From Amphirosellinia nigrospora (Eukaryota; Ascomycota; Sordariomycetes; Xylariales; Xylariaceae): a stretch of DNA of 64,000 nucleotides. Where the stretch lies: NCBI GenBank assembly GCA_004123355.1, contig SCHM01000001.1, positions 6,396,193 to 6,460,192 of the forward strand, in the 5' to 3' direction. Shown piece by piece: positions 11,606-23,727 of this stretch (position 1 is its first letter; each line of letters begins with the position of its first letter). The notes below the pieces were generated by a model that did not search any database, was not told the DNA's origin, and saw only the letters and a program-made list of their open reading frames with translations. Made by a program: the position numbers and the translations under genes.

Positions 11606-12175
11606 TTACACTAGAGTAATGTAAAATCAAGTCCATTGGTGATTCTTCTTTGAATCTTGCCAAGAAAGTTGTCCTGTCTGTGAGGGTCACAGCCTCGTTC
11701 CAGAGATCTTTCTTTGGTTCCCTGCCGACCCCTTTTGGTTCGGCCATGCTGCCTCCAATATGAGTCGAGCGGCTTTTTAGTTTATTGAGATATCTCCGAG
11801 CCGCAAGTCGGTTTCTCATTCGACAGTGGGTTTTCGATGCTATGCGTTTGGTGTTCATGCGGCCTATCTGGTGTTGGTGGCTGGTTTGGGTATGGTGAAA
11901 TCATGTCACCGGGGGCTATGAATGATCCTTGTGTGTTTGGATCTTCATTGTATGGGGATGAAGTAACTATTACATACAGGATCTTGTTGCAGGCTCTGAG
12001 CTTGACTCCTGGTTTTGTTTGCGGCGGTGAGATGTGGGGCAATATGGACTGGTGAACCATGAGACGTATATTCTTATGATGGTCTCGTTGAGTAAAACTC
12101 TAGGAAATTTCCCAGTTGATTAGCTTTCTTCTCTGATCTCTCCTCTTGTGTACTCCTCTTGCTGGTACTATAAAC
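11606..12175. other. Intergenic, RIB1 upstream region
   Basis: No gene is recognised between the copy C element and the RIB1 start. Overlapping short frames on both strands are probably chance. Confidence 0.45.
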
Positions 12176-13670
12176 ATGTTTGCGCAGCGTTGCCTAAGAA
12201 CACATGCCTTGACGGCTCGGTCTCACCATCTCAGATACTCAGTGGTAAAGCAAGGCTTCCACCGCGTGGTTACGGGCCAGAAACCAATCTCGTGAGCTCA
12301 TCGCCGACATAGTTGCAGTGCAAGGCACACACTAACACCTCGCGAACTTTTCAGGATTCCATTGCTTTCCGTGGCCGGGAAAAGAGCCTACAGCAGCGGC
12401 ACCGCCCCAAAGTTTGCAGCAGCCGTCAACCCCTCCGCTCAGCTTGACGCTGCCATCCACTTTGACGTTTCCGTCAAGTGCGTCGCGCGTGCCCGTATCC
12501 CTACACCTCACGGCCCGGCTTTCCTTCATCTTTACCATAACAACCGCGACCAAAAGGAGCACCTGGCCATAGTGATAGACCATGCTCAGTTTGCCAGTGA
12601 ACCCCTGGTTGCTCCTGCCATCCGCAGCGCTTCTTTAGACTCGACGTGGGATAAGGAGACGGCAATGGACAGACTTATTCGCGGCGCGTACATGGGCCGG
12701 CTCACCGAAGATGCGCAAGTACCTTCAGCGCCGCCGCCACAAGTCGGCAGCACTACTACGTCTACGGCCACCTCGCTGGCAACATCATCACACATCCCGG
12801 CGCCACTCGTGCGCATCCACTCGGAATGCTATACGGGTGAAACCATCGGCAGCATGCGGTGCGACTGCGGCGAGCAGTTGGACGAGGCCATCCGGCAGAT
12901 CGCGCTCCCCATAACCATCTCCTCGGATGACCCGTCGCAGACTACCACAATCCCCGGCCGCGGCGCCGTCATCTACCTACGTCAAGAGGGGCGCGGTATT
13001 GGACTCGCCGCCAAGCTGCGCGCCTACAACCTGCAAGACATGGGCCACGACACCCTAGAGGCGAACTTGATGCTTGGCCATGGGGCCGACGAGCGCAGCT
13101 ACGACGTCGCCGCAGCCATCCTCCGTGACCTGGGTCTGACGGAGTCGGCCGCTGAGAGTGCTTCTACAAGCCTAAGCCCCAGACCAGGTAAGTGAAAACA
13201 AAACTTTGATTTCTCCCCCAACCCCCGATGTTTTCTTAAAATAAAACAACAACCCTCGATTCCTCAACCCCCACCCATTGTAGTCTGTGTGTCGATTTCT
13301 GACGTGTTGCTTGATGTTAGCGACGGGCATACGCCTCCTGACGAACAATCCGGCCAAGGTGCAGGCCATGCAAGCCGCGGGCATCAACGTCCTCGACCGC
13401 GTCGAGATGGTGCCGCGGAGTTGGCAGTGCGACCAGGGCCACAACCACGTTCACAACGACACGTGCAGCCACTCCAAGCCTGCGGGGCCCCGCAACAATG
13501 ATGCCGACTCGGCGGCGGCTGCTGTGAGCCGGGGGGTTACTATGATTGGCGCCGGCGCTACCCAAGGCGCGGATCTGGACAAGTATCTAAAGGCCAAGGT
13601 GGAAAAAATGGGACACATGTTGTCTCTCCCAACGAGCAGGTCGGATTCTCCGACGTCACGTTTGGATTAG
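12176..13670 (+). CDS. RIB1: GTP cyclohydrolase II (riboflavin biosynthesis), with C-terminus ending inside a MITE
   Basis: Model: join(12176..12291,12355..13187,13321..13670), 432 aa. It opens the imidazole ring of GTP in the first committed step to riboflavin. The zinc site is [16 protein letters not shown], the catalytic segment is [12 protein letters not shown], and [20 protein letters not shown] and [10 protein letters not shown] follow. A Ser/Thr/Ala-rich linker splits the N-terminal region, as is common in fungi. The main reading frame lacks an early ATG, so exon 1 was added: ATG at 12176, donor GTGAGC, 63-nt intron, phases consistent. It adds an Arg/His-rich, presequence-like N-terminus that is unexpected for this enzyme, so exon 1 is less certain. 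The conserved end GHMLSLP is followed by about ten codons and the TAG that come from the foldback element beginning at 13637. Confidence 0.88.
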
Positions 13671-14005
13671 CCAGGTAAACAGTGTAGCCCCGGTTAAATC
13701 TATAGATTGATCTACATACATACTGTTAAGCTAAAATTTTAAATAAAAACTTTATAATTATTACCATTTTTCTTTAAATATACTTACATAACCTAATTCT
13801 AACAGTAATATCGAAACACCAAAACATAGCGCAAAAGCTATCGCCTGGCCCAAGCGCGGGCTAGAAGCCTTGTCAGTCCATAATACATACTTAACTAGGT
13901 AAGAACCCGTATGTACTGTATAGACGGTTATTTGTGGGGGAAAGCATCTAAATACGGCTACCTAGTCTAAAGTGTGGAAATTAAAACGTAACATCCGAGA
14001 ATCCG
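13637..14005. mobile_element. Foldback element, copy D, overlapping the RIB1 stop
   Basis: It begins CAGGTCGGATTCTCCGACGT inside the RIB1 coding region. It ends near 14005 with AACATCCGAGAATCCGG, where the last few bases of the TIR are lost. The subterminal GACGGTTATTTGTGGG and ATCTAAATACGGCTA match the other copies. The interior around 13730-13800 is AT-rich. No target duplication was found for this copy. Confidence 0.7.
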
Positions 14006-15771
14006 GGGGTAACGTACAGGGTCTGCTTATGTGCCTGCTGGTTCCTACCTAGTGGTGATCCGTGGCTTAGTCAATTACTGATGTAAGCTGCAGATCTAGT
14101 ACTAGGTATGGTGTTGTATTGTGGACAAAGGGTTTCGTTGCCCTGTGTCCGGTGGCTATGTATTTATACACCTAATTACAGTGGGGCAAGTCATAGTACA
14201 AAGACTTGCTTGCCGGGCAACCATTCACACTTACAGGATGATAATCGTTAGCTCGACGCTAAATACTAAGAAAGCAAACGTACTGTTAATTACCTAATTA
14301 AGTATAAGAAACTCCCCTGCCAGTATAAAGCCCCAGCGCGGAGCTGACGATTATCATCCCGTAGACCTGTATACTACCCCCTGCTCGGCCACTCCACTTA
14401 ATCAATGGTTCAGCCCAAGCTGACGACATATGCCGATCTTGAGACACAGACTCATTTTACTCCTCCTTAATCTTGGTTAGCTCTAAGATTAGGTCTTCGC
14501 ATTGCCCCCCCATTGTTTTATCGAATACGACAGGGTCGGTATCGATGGCATCTTTTATGTATGTTGCAAGGACTGGCTCACGTCGAATCAGCTGAGCAGC
14601 AATGGTGGCGAAGAACTTAAATACGCTGCCTCGATCGCCCTCACCCCTCTTGAAGAAGAAACTGGCACCGAGCGATGTCGGACGAGGAACGGGCTAGAGT
14701 CCGTGAGATAGTCGACTTCCCTGTGTTGTCTATACTGTTTAGCCAGAAGATGGCTCGAGTCATAGGATCTTCGACCCAACTCTTGATTTTGCGTAGCAGG
14801 TCAATACACGTATTGGGTTGTGCTCTTCAGCTCGGTGTAGGATTATTTTCTTGTTTATCGTACCTACTGCACGACTGGTATGATCAAGGATTTGAATAGT
14901 AGCATATGTTACGAATAACAAAGCAGGAGAAACGGTTTGTTAGTCCTATAGCTTTTATTTTATTTTGCCGATAGTTTATTGCGCAGTAAAGCATTGTGTA
15001 TTGGCTACCTAGTTAGCGGAAGCAATAAGGCCATAGTAAATTATCGTGGTCACCGAATAATTACCTAGGTAAGTACTTTTTACCGCAGCCGGTCGTGCAA
15101 TCGTAGTCGCTTTTGTAGGAATACGACGGAACATGAAGCCTGTCGGCAGTAGAATCTAGTCGGCAAAGTTAGGACTGTAGTTTCGGGTTTTTATTATAAA
15201 TATTTTGGATTGTCTTATCGATTTTATGCTTTTTTTATAGTACTGGGCTTTAAGCTAAGAGAGTGCTGTTAAAATTAGCTGTAGTAGTTCATTAAGATAT
15301 CCTGTTATCTCGAATTTTGTGCTTTGGATACCTTTGCCATAATCGTATTAAAGTACGCCTCTATTCCTATATCTAGGGGAACCAACGATAACATCGCCGA
15401 GTCGAATATCGTGTCGCGGACTAAGAACCCTACCGTCGATGCCTTAGGTACCATAAGGCCGATCCTCATATTCAGAAAGCTGCGGATATTTCTTGCGACG
15501 CTCGCTGTTGTTATCGTTGACAGGCTGGTGGGTCGTGCCCAAGTATATGCACTCTCTAAACATGTCCTGGCGGAAGCGGTAAGCCGACCGAACAGGCTCG
15601 AATCCACTTCCAAGTCTATAAACGAGAGTGACTTCTGCGTGACAACTCTATGACTCCACAATGTTAGCTTCATACGTGTTCCTTAACATCTCGCGAGTTG
15701 CTCCCCCGAATCCTATTCACATCCATTCCCCATTTCATCCGAGCAGAAAACACATGAGCGTGTAGGACACC
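14006..15771. other. Intergenic, no supported gene
   Basis: Short frames occur at 14502-14711 (+) and on both strands at 15305-15673 without recognisable domains; the latter may be a decayed coding fragment. The palindrome TTACCTAGGTAA lies near 15061. The 15170-15300 part is AT-rich. Confidence 0.4.
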
Positions 15772-18282
15772 ATGGCGGCAAGCAACGACCCTGAACACAC
15801 CGAGGTGGATACGTCTAACGATGCGCCACCCCGAGCGCCCTCGAAATTGGACGACCACCATTTGCTGAGTGGGAAGAAACTGGCCGTCGTATTTGCAGCC
15901 ATGTTACTGGCCCTGTTTCGTATGTTTGCCCATAGAATATCTCATCTCCATCCTTTGAGTACGTGGGCTGAACCATTCACTTATCACATAATTGGATGCT
16001 ATAGTAATTGCACTCGACCAGACAATCCTGTCAACTGCATTACCGCGCATCGCGTCTGACTTCAATGCTGTGAGTTTTTGCATATGACTAACCCAACCCT
16101 TATTCACTCCGTTAAATGAAGCTAATATTCTAATAGTTTTCTAAACAAGGCTGGATTGCCTCCTCATATGTACTCACAAATACTGCCTTCATTCTGTTTT
16201 TTGCCCAGGTTCTCCGCATCTACCCGTCCAAGTATGTGCTCATATCTACCATCATCATCTTTGAGATCGGCTCTGCCTTGTCCGGCGCCGCTCGGGATGC
16301 CGACTTTCTCATCGCCGGCCGCGCTGTATCCGGCGTGGGCGGCGCCGGCATTCTCACCAGTATTCTTCAAGTCATCGCCCAGGCCACCCGGTTGGAGGAC
16401 CGACCCAGGCTCTTCAGTCTCTTCGAGTCGGTCTTCGCCCTGTAAGTGCTATTCTAGCTTTCCAGATCATAAATATAGGTATCGACTGCTAACTGCTCTT
16501 TAGTTCCTCCATTATTGGGTAAGATCACCCCTCGCCCCTAGGTATTTCGACGACGTGTGACTGAATCAGCATACATCAGGCCTCTCATAGGCGGCGCCTT
16601 CACTGACCGTGTCACATGGCGCTGGTGCTTTTACATCAACTTGCCGATCGTGAGTTAATTTCCCAATAGTAACGATCTAGTATACTTGCGGTTTTACTAA
16701 ATTTCTGAACTTTTCTAGGGTGGCGCTTCAATTGTAGCTATCGCCCTGCTGCTTGAATCAGTACCACCTCTAGGGTCCGAGAAATATGATCTCTCTGCCA
16801 AAGCTCTATTAAAGCGCACCGCCGACCTGGATTGGGTAGGTGCCGTGCTCTGTCTTGGCGCGGTGACAAGTCTAGTTTTAGCCCTGCAATGGGGAGGAAA
16901 CGATAAGCCGTGGAACAGCGCCGATGTTATTGCTGTATGTCTTTTTTTCTCTCTCTCTCTTGGTCTTGGTTGTGAGTAAATTGCTTTCTATAATCATTAT
17001 GCTAAATTGTTCGTCTTAGTGCCTCGTTCTTGTTCCTGTCTTAACGGCGATCTTCCTTTTTTGGGAGCGATACGTGGGAGATGGGGCTATGGTCCCGCTG
17101 GCTATTTTCAAGAGAGGCGTTTCAATCTATTCCATCTGCTCGTTTGCTGTTTTCAACCGGTTCATTTACTTGATTTTCACTTATGTGAGTTCCCTTCTAC
17201 TTACGGTGAAAGGTCCGTAGCTTCATACTAATCTAGTTATTGTATAGTTCATTCGTACGTTTACCTACTTTGATTTAGTATTCATTGTCCAAAAGTCGTT
17301 TATTAACTATTATTTTTCTGTGTAGCTATATACTATGAAGCCGCTCGCCACCGTTCTGCTGTTACGAGCGCTGTGGATTTGCTGCCGCTTATGCTGTCCG
17401 TCACTATCTCGATCGTTTCGTCTGGACAGTTGGTTGGTATGTATTATGTCAACATTCAACAGCAAATAGCCACCAATACACCTTGCTAATAATTAATCAG
17501 CTTGTCTTGGTCGTTACTGGCCGTGGCTTGTTATCGGACCGGTTTTCGGTGCTGTTGGTTCGGGACTGATGTATACCGTGACTGCGACGACTTCAATCGC
17601 TGCTTTGGTCGGGTTCCAGATTCTCGTCGGTGTAAGTACATTCTTCGTCAGCTCTTCCGTCTATCTAGCATTTTCTAATGCGAGCCACCAAATGATAGAT
17701 CTGCATCGGCACAACTTTGCAGAACATTCTATTCGCCATGCAGGCTGAGTTCGACGATACCCCAAAACTCATAAGCCAAGCGACCGGCATGGTGAACTTC
17801 ATGCAGTTCCTTGGTGGCACAATCGGCCTCGCCGTTGCTCAAGTCACATTCTCATCGCAGCTAGCGCACAACCTGGGCAAGTACGCACCCGAAGCGCTGT
17901 TCACAGCGATCAAGGAATCGCCGCTTTCGATCTATAGCAGCGCTATTCCAGATGCATTGATACCTGACGTCGTGCGCGCCTATGTGTGAGTCTCTATCTA
18001 TCTCTACGCCATATGTTCCAGCCACTTAGTAGAGCAACGCTCGATAATAACTTACTAACAACTGTATGTATGTATGATGTCAACAGCAAGTCTCTCTCAA
18101 CCGTCTACGTCATCGGTGTTCCTGCAAGTGTTCTCTCTCTGGCATTCGCAGTTTTCATCTCGAATATCAACATCAAGAAACCCCCTGTAATAGATATGGA
18201 TACGACTGAGATGGAAAGGAACAGCAACGTGCCGCAGGATGATAATGTAGTTAGTGAACAGACCATCACCGAGAAAGTCTAG
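15772..18282 (+). CDS. MFS drug:H+ antiporter, DHA2 (14-TM) type
   Basis: Model: join(15772..15919,16005..16069,16137..16441,16504..16518,16580..16649,16719..16934,17020..17184,17248..17254,17326..17436,17501..17631,17699..17985,18087..18282), 571 aa, 12 exons. It is a proton-driven plasma-membrane exporter. Motifs: [20 protein letters not shown] in TM1, [10 protein letters not shown] in TM2, [32 protein letters not shown] and INLPIGG. A central hydrophilic loop contains [11 protein letters not shown]. Exon 8 is only 7 nt (TTCATTC); without it the frame breaks and the conserved [15 protein letters not shown] cannot be made. The 15-nt exon 4 is needed for SSIIGP. The N-terminal 35 and C-terminal 30 residues are polar and cytosolic. 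Substrate cannot be told from sequence. Confidence 0.88.
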
Positions 18283-18305
18283 TCATGTTACGTAAACGAT
18301 GTTCT

Positions 18306-18452
18306 CTAGCAGACAAGTACAGCTTGAACAAGATCGCGTGTTGCGGCAATATATTCCTCCAAGGCCGTAATATGTATAAGCTGTTCGGCCTCGTTGACGC
18401 GTTGCTTCTCATCCTGACGTTTACGTTCGGCCTCCTGAAGTAGATAACCCTC
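18306..18452 (-). pseudogene. Fragment of a charged, kinase-associated fungal protein
   Basis: On the minus strand an open stretch between stops reads QEAERKRQDEKQRVNEAEQ followed by ALEEYIAATRDLVQAVL. A charged Glu/Arg coiled-coil run followed by a [T/A]LEEYIAA.[H/R] motif resembles, from memory, the N-terminal part of a fungal family often linked to protein kinases. A stop precedes it and another closes it at 18306, so it is a remnant at most. Its neighbour on the same strand is the 769-aa kinase. Confidence 0.3.
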
Positions 18453-19765
18453 TCACCCTCCAAAATGCACCTACGGCATCCAGTGTTGTGGGATAAGGGT
18501 TACATCTCGCAAGACGTGATAATTCTCCAGTTGCTTGTGATCCGGTCGAGACATAGCAGAATCACCAAAATTTTCAGCCATTACCCAGCTTCTCTAACGG
18601 CAAACGGTTCGCCTTTGGACTATGGTCAAGCTTCCGGAGCCTCTGTAACGCATTGTCGTAGATGTATGCCCCATCAACAAGTACGCATCTTATGGCAAGC
18701 TCTAAAGTTAGTGCTTCAACGATGGAAAGGGTTCTCTCTACTGCCATGAGCGCAAGGCTAGGCTGGAATTATCCGACAGCTCTCCATTTCTGGATCCCCT
18801 TTGCAACCCTCGATCGACCTTTCATGTAAGCACGAGTGTGTTCGTGCAGCTGCAGCTCTTTTGCGATTGCGAAGAGCTTTTACCGCTCTTTTGCAGATTC
18901 GTCCATCTTACGCGCTGAATTCATAACTGCTGATCGGGCCATAACTCTACGCAGCTCATGCCGTTAGAATAGAATATTAGGTGCTGAGCCGAGACCTGCG
19001 AAGACGATAGTCATATCGCGCATGGCCTGGTAATCCAGGAGCCACAATCAAAATGAGATGGTCTGGCGGATGATTTTGGAGATCTGGGGATGGAGCAGAA
19101 GAAACCGTGGGCGAAGAAGTCTATCTTCGACTCGCGACTTTTTTATTTTTTCCATTAAATGCTTATGCTTTCCAAAATTGGATTTTATCCGATTAGTTAT
19201 GGCGCTGAGATAGGACATCAGAGCCGTTTCCCATTGATGTGGATTGCTGAGTGAATTGCGGAGTGAATTGGGGAGGAATTTCTTAGGCGGCATTATTCCA
19301 AAAGGTAGATCCGGTCTGATACCTCGGTCGCGACTTTGCTCTGGCTCAGAATCATCTGTTGGAAGGCGAACTTACGAAGTTTCTTTGCGGTGCACCACCA
19401 CCTTGGATATAAAGTACAGTGCTAAGCCACGAGTGGCTGGTGCATCCACGCCTGGGACTTTCAATAAGCCTGCCAGCACAGGGCTGACTTATCTTCCTTG
19501 ACTAGTGCTCTTGGCATTCTACAGATGAGTTGTGTTAGATATACGGGGTGTGCTTATGTAAGGCAGTAAGCCTGCGCCACATGTATATATCCACTCCGGA
19601 GTAAAGAGGAAAACACCTGAAGCAATCAAGAACATCATCAACTTCCAATTGGCTACATAACGCAGTGTCTGACAAGTTGGGCGTTTAAGGGATACAGTAA
19701 GGTACGTACCCTTCTACAGCGCGGATAGCATTGACCTTATTAAAATGAAAGAGAGGTGTTGATGT
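18453..19765. other. Intergenic, probably decayed coding DNA
   Basis: The minus strand around 18740-18990 reads as broken, basic, Ala/Arg-rich sequence with in-frame stops, which could be a dead transposase tail. Short frames at 19048-19293 (-) and 19244-19501 (+) have no recognisable similarity. No intact gene is supported. Confidence 0.35.
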
Positions 19766-22207
19766 TTATTCATGTGTATCAATGCCACCATAGAGACTCT
19801 TGATAGAGACTATTATCCGATCCCAGATATGTCGTACCTTCGTTCTTATGTTTCCCCCCCACCGTTGCAAGACTCCAAACACTGTACGGAGGTCCCAAGG
19901 AGCCACGGCATATGGCCTCGCATCCGTACCCGTTCCTGCCGGTAACAGTCTAACCTCATCACTCATTATACTTCTTCTAGGCTCCCTGGAACCGTTGGGT
20001 TTCCCGCCTTTTGAATTCTTTCCGGGGTAGGTGATTGATGTGGGTGTCGAATTGTCACTTGAGTCCTTCGAAACTGGCGACTGCAATGAAGAAGACTCTT
20101 CATCTTCTCCCGTACGTACGTCGTGGCTCTCTTCCTCTATTATCATATCCAAAGGGTTGGGTGCACTTCCGAAGCGAACAAGATTCTCTAGTTGCTGCAT
20201 GACTCGTTTCGTTGCGAAGGTCGAAGCCGATGTGAGTATAGATTCTCTGCTCGCGGATGTATGCCAGTTTCTAAGTTGGTTTGAGGGTTTCTCGGCGAAT
20301 TTGGCGATGTCTGCCTTTATGCTCTTGTTCGAAAAAGGCACCCCGGAGTAACAATATTCGGTGTTGGAGCACTTATCAAGGACCTTTTCCAATTTCTTCC
20401 GCACTTTTTCCATCTTCCCTCGGTGTTTAGGGTTGACTACAAGCATCTTCTTTTCAACTAGATCTAATAATGCATGTATAGCTTTGGAACAGTGCTGAGA
20501 GCTGTGGAGCAGCCTTATCCACTATTTCATTTCTTGTTAATATCAGTCTATTCTTAGTAAATCATTGGGGAAAGACGTAACAGGCGTACCATCTTTACTG
20601 ACTCCTTTACAAATGCATTTCGATTATCCTCATCGAATTTGAAGAATTTGTCCTCTGCCGTACCCTGACGACGGTCGTCGTCGTTGACTCGTATATCAAC
20701 AAAGCTCTGACATTGTTGTCCCCGAGTAGCCGTGTAACCGAGTAGATACCAAGTAAGAAACTCAAGGTATACGCAGCCAAGACTCCAGACGTCGTAACTC
20801 TGTGCAAAGCGCGTCTTTGAGTGCATTTCAACTTCCGGGGGTCGATAAGTCTGGGTGAAGCCTCGATCACCAGGAGCTGTAATGTTGACAGTGGTGGCGG
20901 AGTGGAATCGGGTCAGAGTGAAATCTCCGAGAACGAGGGAGCCGTGATCGGCTGCGGAGTCTTTGAACCACAAGATATTTTCCGGCTTGATATCTCCATG
21001 CCGCCCCAAATTATCCCCATTGGCGCCTTTCCAAGAATTGTGGTGATGAATCTTACAAAGTGCGGCTGCTATACCCAAACACTGTTCAATGACCCATTTC
21101 GCATCATTGGGCGAAGAGAAACAAGACGAGCTATGTTCCCAATAGTCCACTAGACTGCCTTTCGCTAACGGGAATACCAAGAAATATCCTATACCGACAT
21201 GCTCGTATGCTTGCAAGAGCTTGGCGAGATGCTTGTGCCCTACATTCGACCCGCTAAATCTTTCGAATACATCAATCTCATTTTCCCACATATCGCGACC
21301 GTTGTCAGTTGTTTCAAATTGTTTAATGGCAAAATCATAATTCTCCTAAAGTTTGCGTAAGTGTGAGCTAAAGGTCTCCTAAGATGGTGGCTTTGGAATG
21401 TAGGCTCACCGAAGAATATCCGCCCAAGTGACTATGGTGTATCCTTACTTTGATTATCCTCCCATGACCACCGTTGGATATGGAGCTGCGATGTTCAAAT
21501 GGCATCCTAACCTGGGATCTAAACTTCTCTCTTCGGATCTTGTCTGGCGAGAAGTCAAAAACCGGTATAAGAACCTCCCATTGTAGCCGGTAAAACGCAT
21601 CAAGGCGAGCTGTCTTGCAAGAAGGAAAGCGCTGGCGTAAGTCCTCGAACTCTAAAGGTAGATCTTCATCACAGATTTCCGCTGAGATGAAATGTTGTAT
21701 ATACTTAGTTTTCTCAATCAGGACTAGAATCGCGAAGATCTGTATGTATTTCATATCTCCCTTTTTGCCAAGAATATGGTCTGCAATTTCATCCAGATTC
21801 TCTTCACAAGAAAGCTTATGGCGTAATAGAAACTTGACGACATCATGGCAAAGGATGTCTTGAAGCGCACAGCGAGGGAGAAACCTCTCGGTATCGATAT
21901 TGGACAGGAAGCACTGTTTTTGCAGGATCTCGTATATTTTCTGCTCAAGCCTATTATCTCGGAGATCAATATAGGTGCCCCTAATTTCGAGCTTGGATGG
22001 ACGTCTTATTTCATATTCTCCTGGAGATAGATACTCAAAGATTGCAGACTTATTCCCATCGATTGGTACGTCTGTAGAGAGTGAAGCACCCAGCTGGTTG
22101 TTGACTGGTAGAGTTTGTTGGGTTGTATCAAATGTCCCTTCAAAAGGTTCCGTACTTAAAGAGATTTGGTTGGAGCAAGGGATCGCCGATGTGGAATTGT
22201 TAGCCAT
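19766..22207 (-). CDS. Fungal protein kinase with N-terminal extension (no HET domain), degenerate DFG
   Basis: Model: complement(join(19766..20521,20590..21345,21410..22207)), 769 aa, two introns (64 and 68 nt) in phase 0. Roughly 1-240 is an all-helical-looking domain containing RFLPRCALQDIL and FYRLQWEVLIPVFD. The kinase follows: glycine loop NGGHGRIIKV (~243), ATP-binding Lys in FAIKQFE (~274), catalytic loop RHGDIKPENI (~381), TYRPPEVE and YDVWSLGCVYLEF. The DFG motif is DFT (~407-409), so activity or metal binding may be altered. The C-terminal 200 residues are Ser/Pro-rich and then basic, with no HET domain. The N-terminal domain parallels that of the kinase-HET gene at 24674, which suggests paralogy. 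The ATG at 22205-22207 is the first in frame. Substrate is unknown. Confidence 0.82.
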
Positions 22208-23447
22208 GACGACTCGTAATGCATGCCAGGAACAGGGATCAGAGACCGGATTAGACAAAGAGACTCCTCGTATATAGTCATATAGTCACGTATAGCCCAC
22301 GGAGATGACTTCACTGGTCCTCTGTGCAACAACAGATGTTTACACCCTACCCCTGCAGGGATCGTGACAATGCAAGACGACGAATTTGAAAAGATTAGTA
22401 GAACTTCCTGAGGAACGAACAACTATTACGAAAGGTGGTAAAATCTATAAATGTATGGGCATATTTTCATTCGTGGTCAGATTTTCTTGAGGCTGATATC
22501 AATACGAACAGCATCAGGCGGTCGCAACCGCCTATTATGAAGATTGTAGAGAACCAAAATAGTATAGGTAGATACCTTCCCGATTCTGTCGTTGAATACA
22601 TGGCGTCCTTCATAAAAATAGCACTGGGGAATCAGTGTAATTAGCTCTACTAGCTCCTCTTGTGGCACCCCCCAAGTTTGGCCGGAGAAGCCGTAGATCT
22701 TCACCTTAATAAGATGCAAAAAAACAGACTCTTAATGGTCAAATATGTCAGCAATAAGGAGTGTAAGTTTGACCTTGATTTCCTGGCTTGAATAGAAACT
22801 GAAATTTTCGTCGTCATCTTGGAGTAAATCCCAAGTCATGCTTAAATTTGTTAGGGCTACTATTTTCTCCTGAAGTATTGTCTCTCGATCCCGCAGAAAT
22901 CCTATTATCTCACCTTAATGTGCAACTTTTACTTAGTGTCTGGTATTGAGGCGAAAAGTTTCTAGAGAATCGGAGGGGTAGTCTCATTACACACTGTCAT
23001 CCCGCACAAACACAAAGGGATGTCATGTCATAACGTGACAAAGGGTACTTAGCGGTGTGAAGAGTAATGAAGCAGGCTGGACTTTTGTTCCAAGTTTATT
23101 GAAATGACCGCATGCATTATTGAACTCAGCTAGCTCTTCCTTTCGAGGCTGAGCCCAATATATATGCAGCACCCATGTCCCGGTGCAGAAACTTGCATAT
23201 TTGCGGACTCTTTTGGCCAGAAAACGACTACTAGCATTGCACTGTGGCGTTCCCCAGGATTATCGCCTTCTCCGAAGGCTGCTTATTTCCGCTTCTCATG
23301 GAAATAACTGACATCACAGTCTTACCCCCACGTATCTGCCTGGCATAAAATGGCGATCAATGCTTCGCTCGCCTGTTGCGCCCGTGGTCCTCCCAAGTCC
23401 CCTTAATACCAAAGCCAGTAGTCAAGACCAGGATCTTATTCGAAAAA
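22208..23447. other. Upstream region of the minus-strand kinase
   Basis: No recognisable gene. Small frames near 22435-22720 on both strands have no similarity I can name. Confidence 0.35.
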
Positions 23448-23727
23448 ATGGTCAAAATGGAAACGATCGAACGTCAATTGCCCTTCAACGCTGTAGAGGA
23501 TCCCAAGAACTTTTCCTCGAACCTTGAAAAGTTCTGCCAACATAACGGCTTCGAAATCGAGAGCCTCGAGCTACGAAATGACATGTACATCATTCGTCTA
23601 CGGCGACCGGAGCAACATGGAGCAGACAGTGTAAGACCTCGGAGTCCATTTTCAGTTCTAGTATTGACAATAAGATACACAGAATGGTAATCTGGACAAT
23701 TTCGACGCCACATTCTCAAGTCCTTGA
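23448..23727 (+). CDS. Small hypothetical protein (75 aa, two exons)
   Basis: Model: join(23448..23630,23683..23727). The first exon starts MVKMETIERQLPFNAVEDP and continues through FCQHNGFEIESLELRNDMYI. A 52-nt intron (GTAAGA...ACACAG) joins it to NGNLDNFDATFSSP and a stop. The phase-0 join and the similar polar character of both sides make the splice believable. There is no signal peptide, membrane segment or known domain. It lies between two divergent kinase genes and is transcribed in the same direction as the kinase-HET gene, 0.9 kb upstream of it. It could equally be a fragment of a larger decayed gene. Confidence 0.4.

Noticed and set aside
15305-15673. Overlapping open frames on both strands (109 and 122 codons)
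   Set aside because: Neither shows a known motif, and mutual overlap suggests one or both are chance. A decayed coding fragment is possible but not supported.
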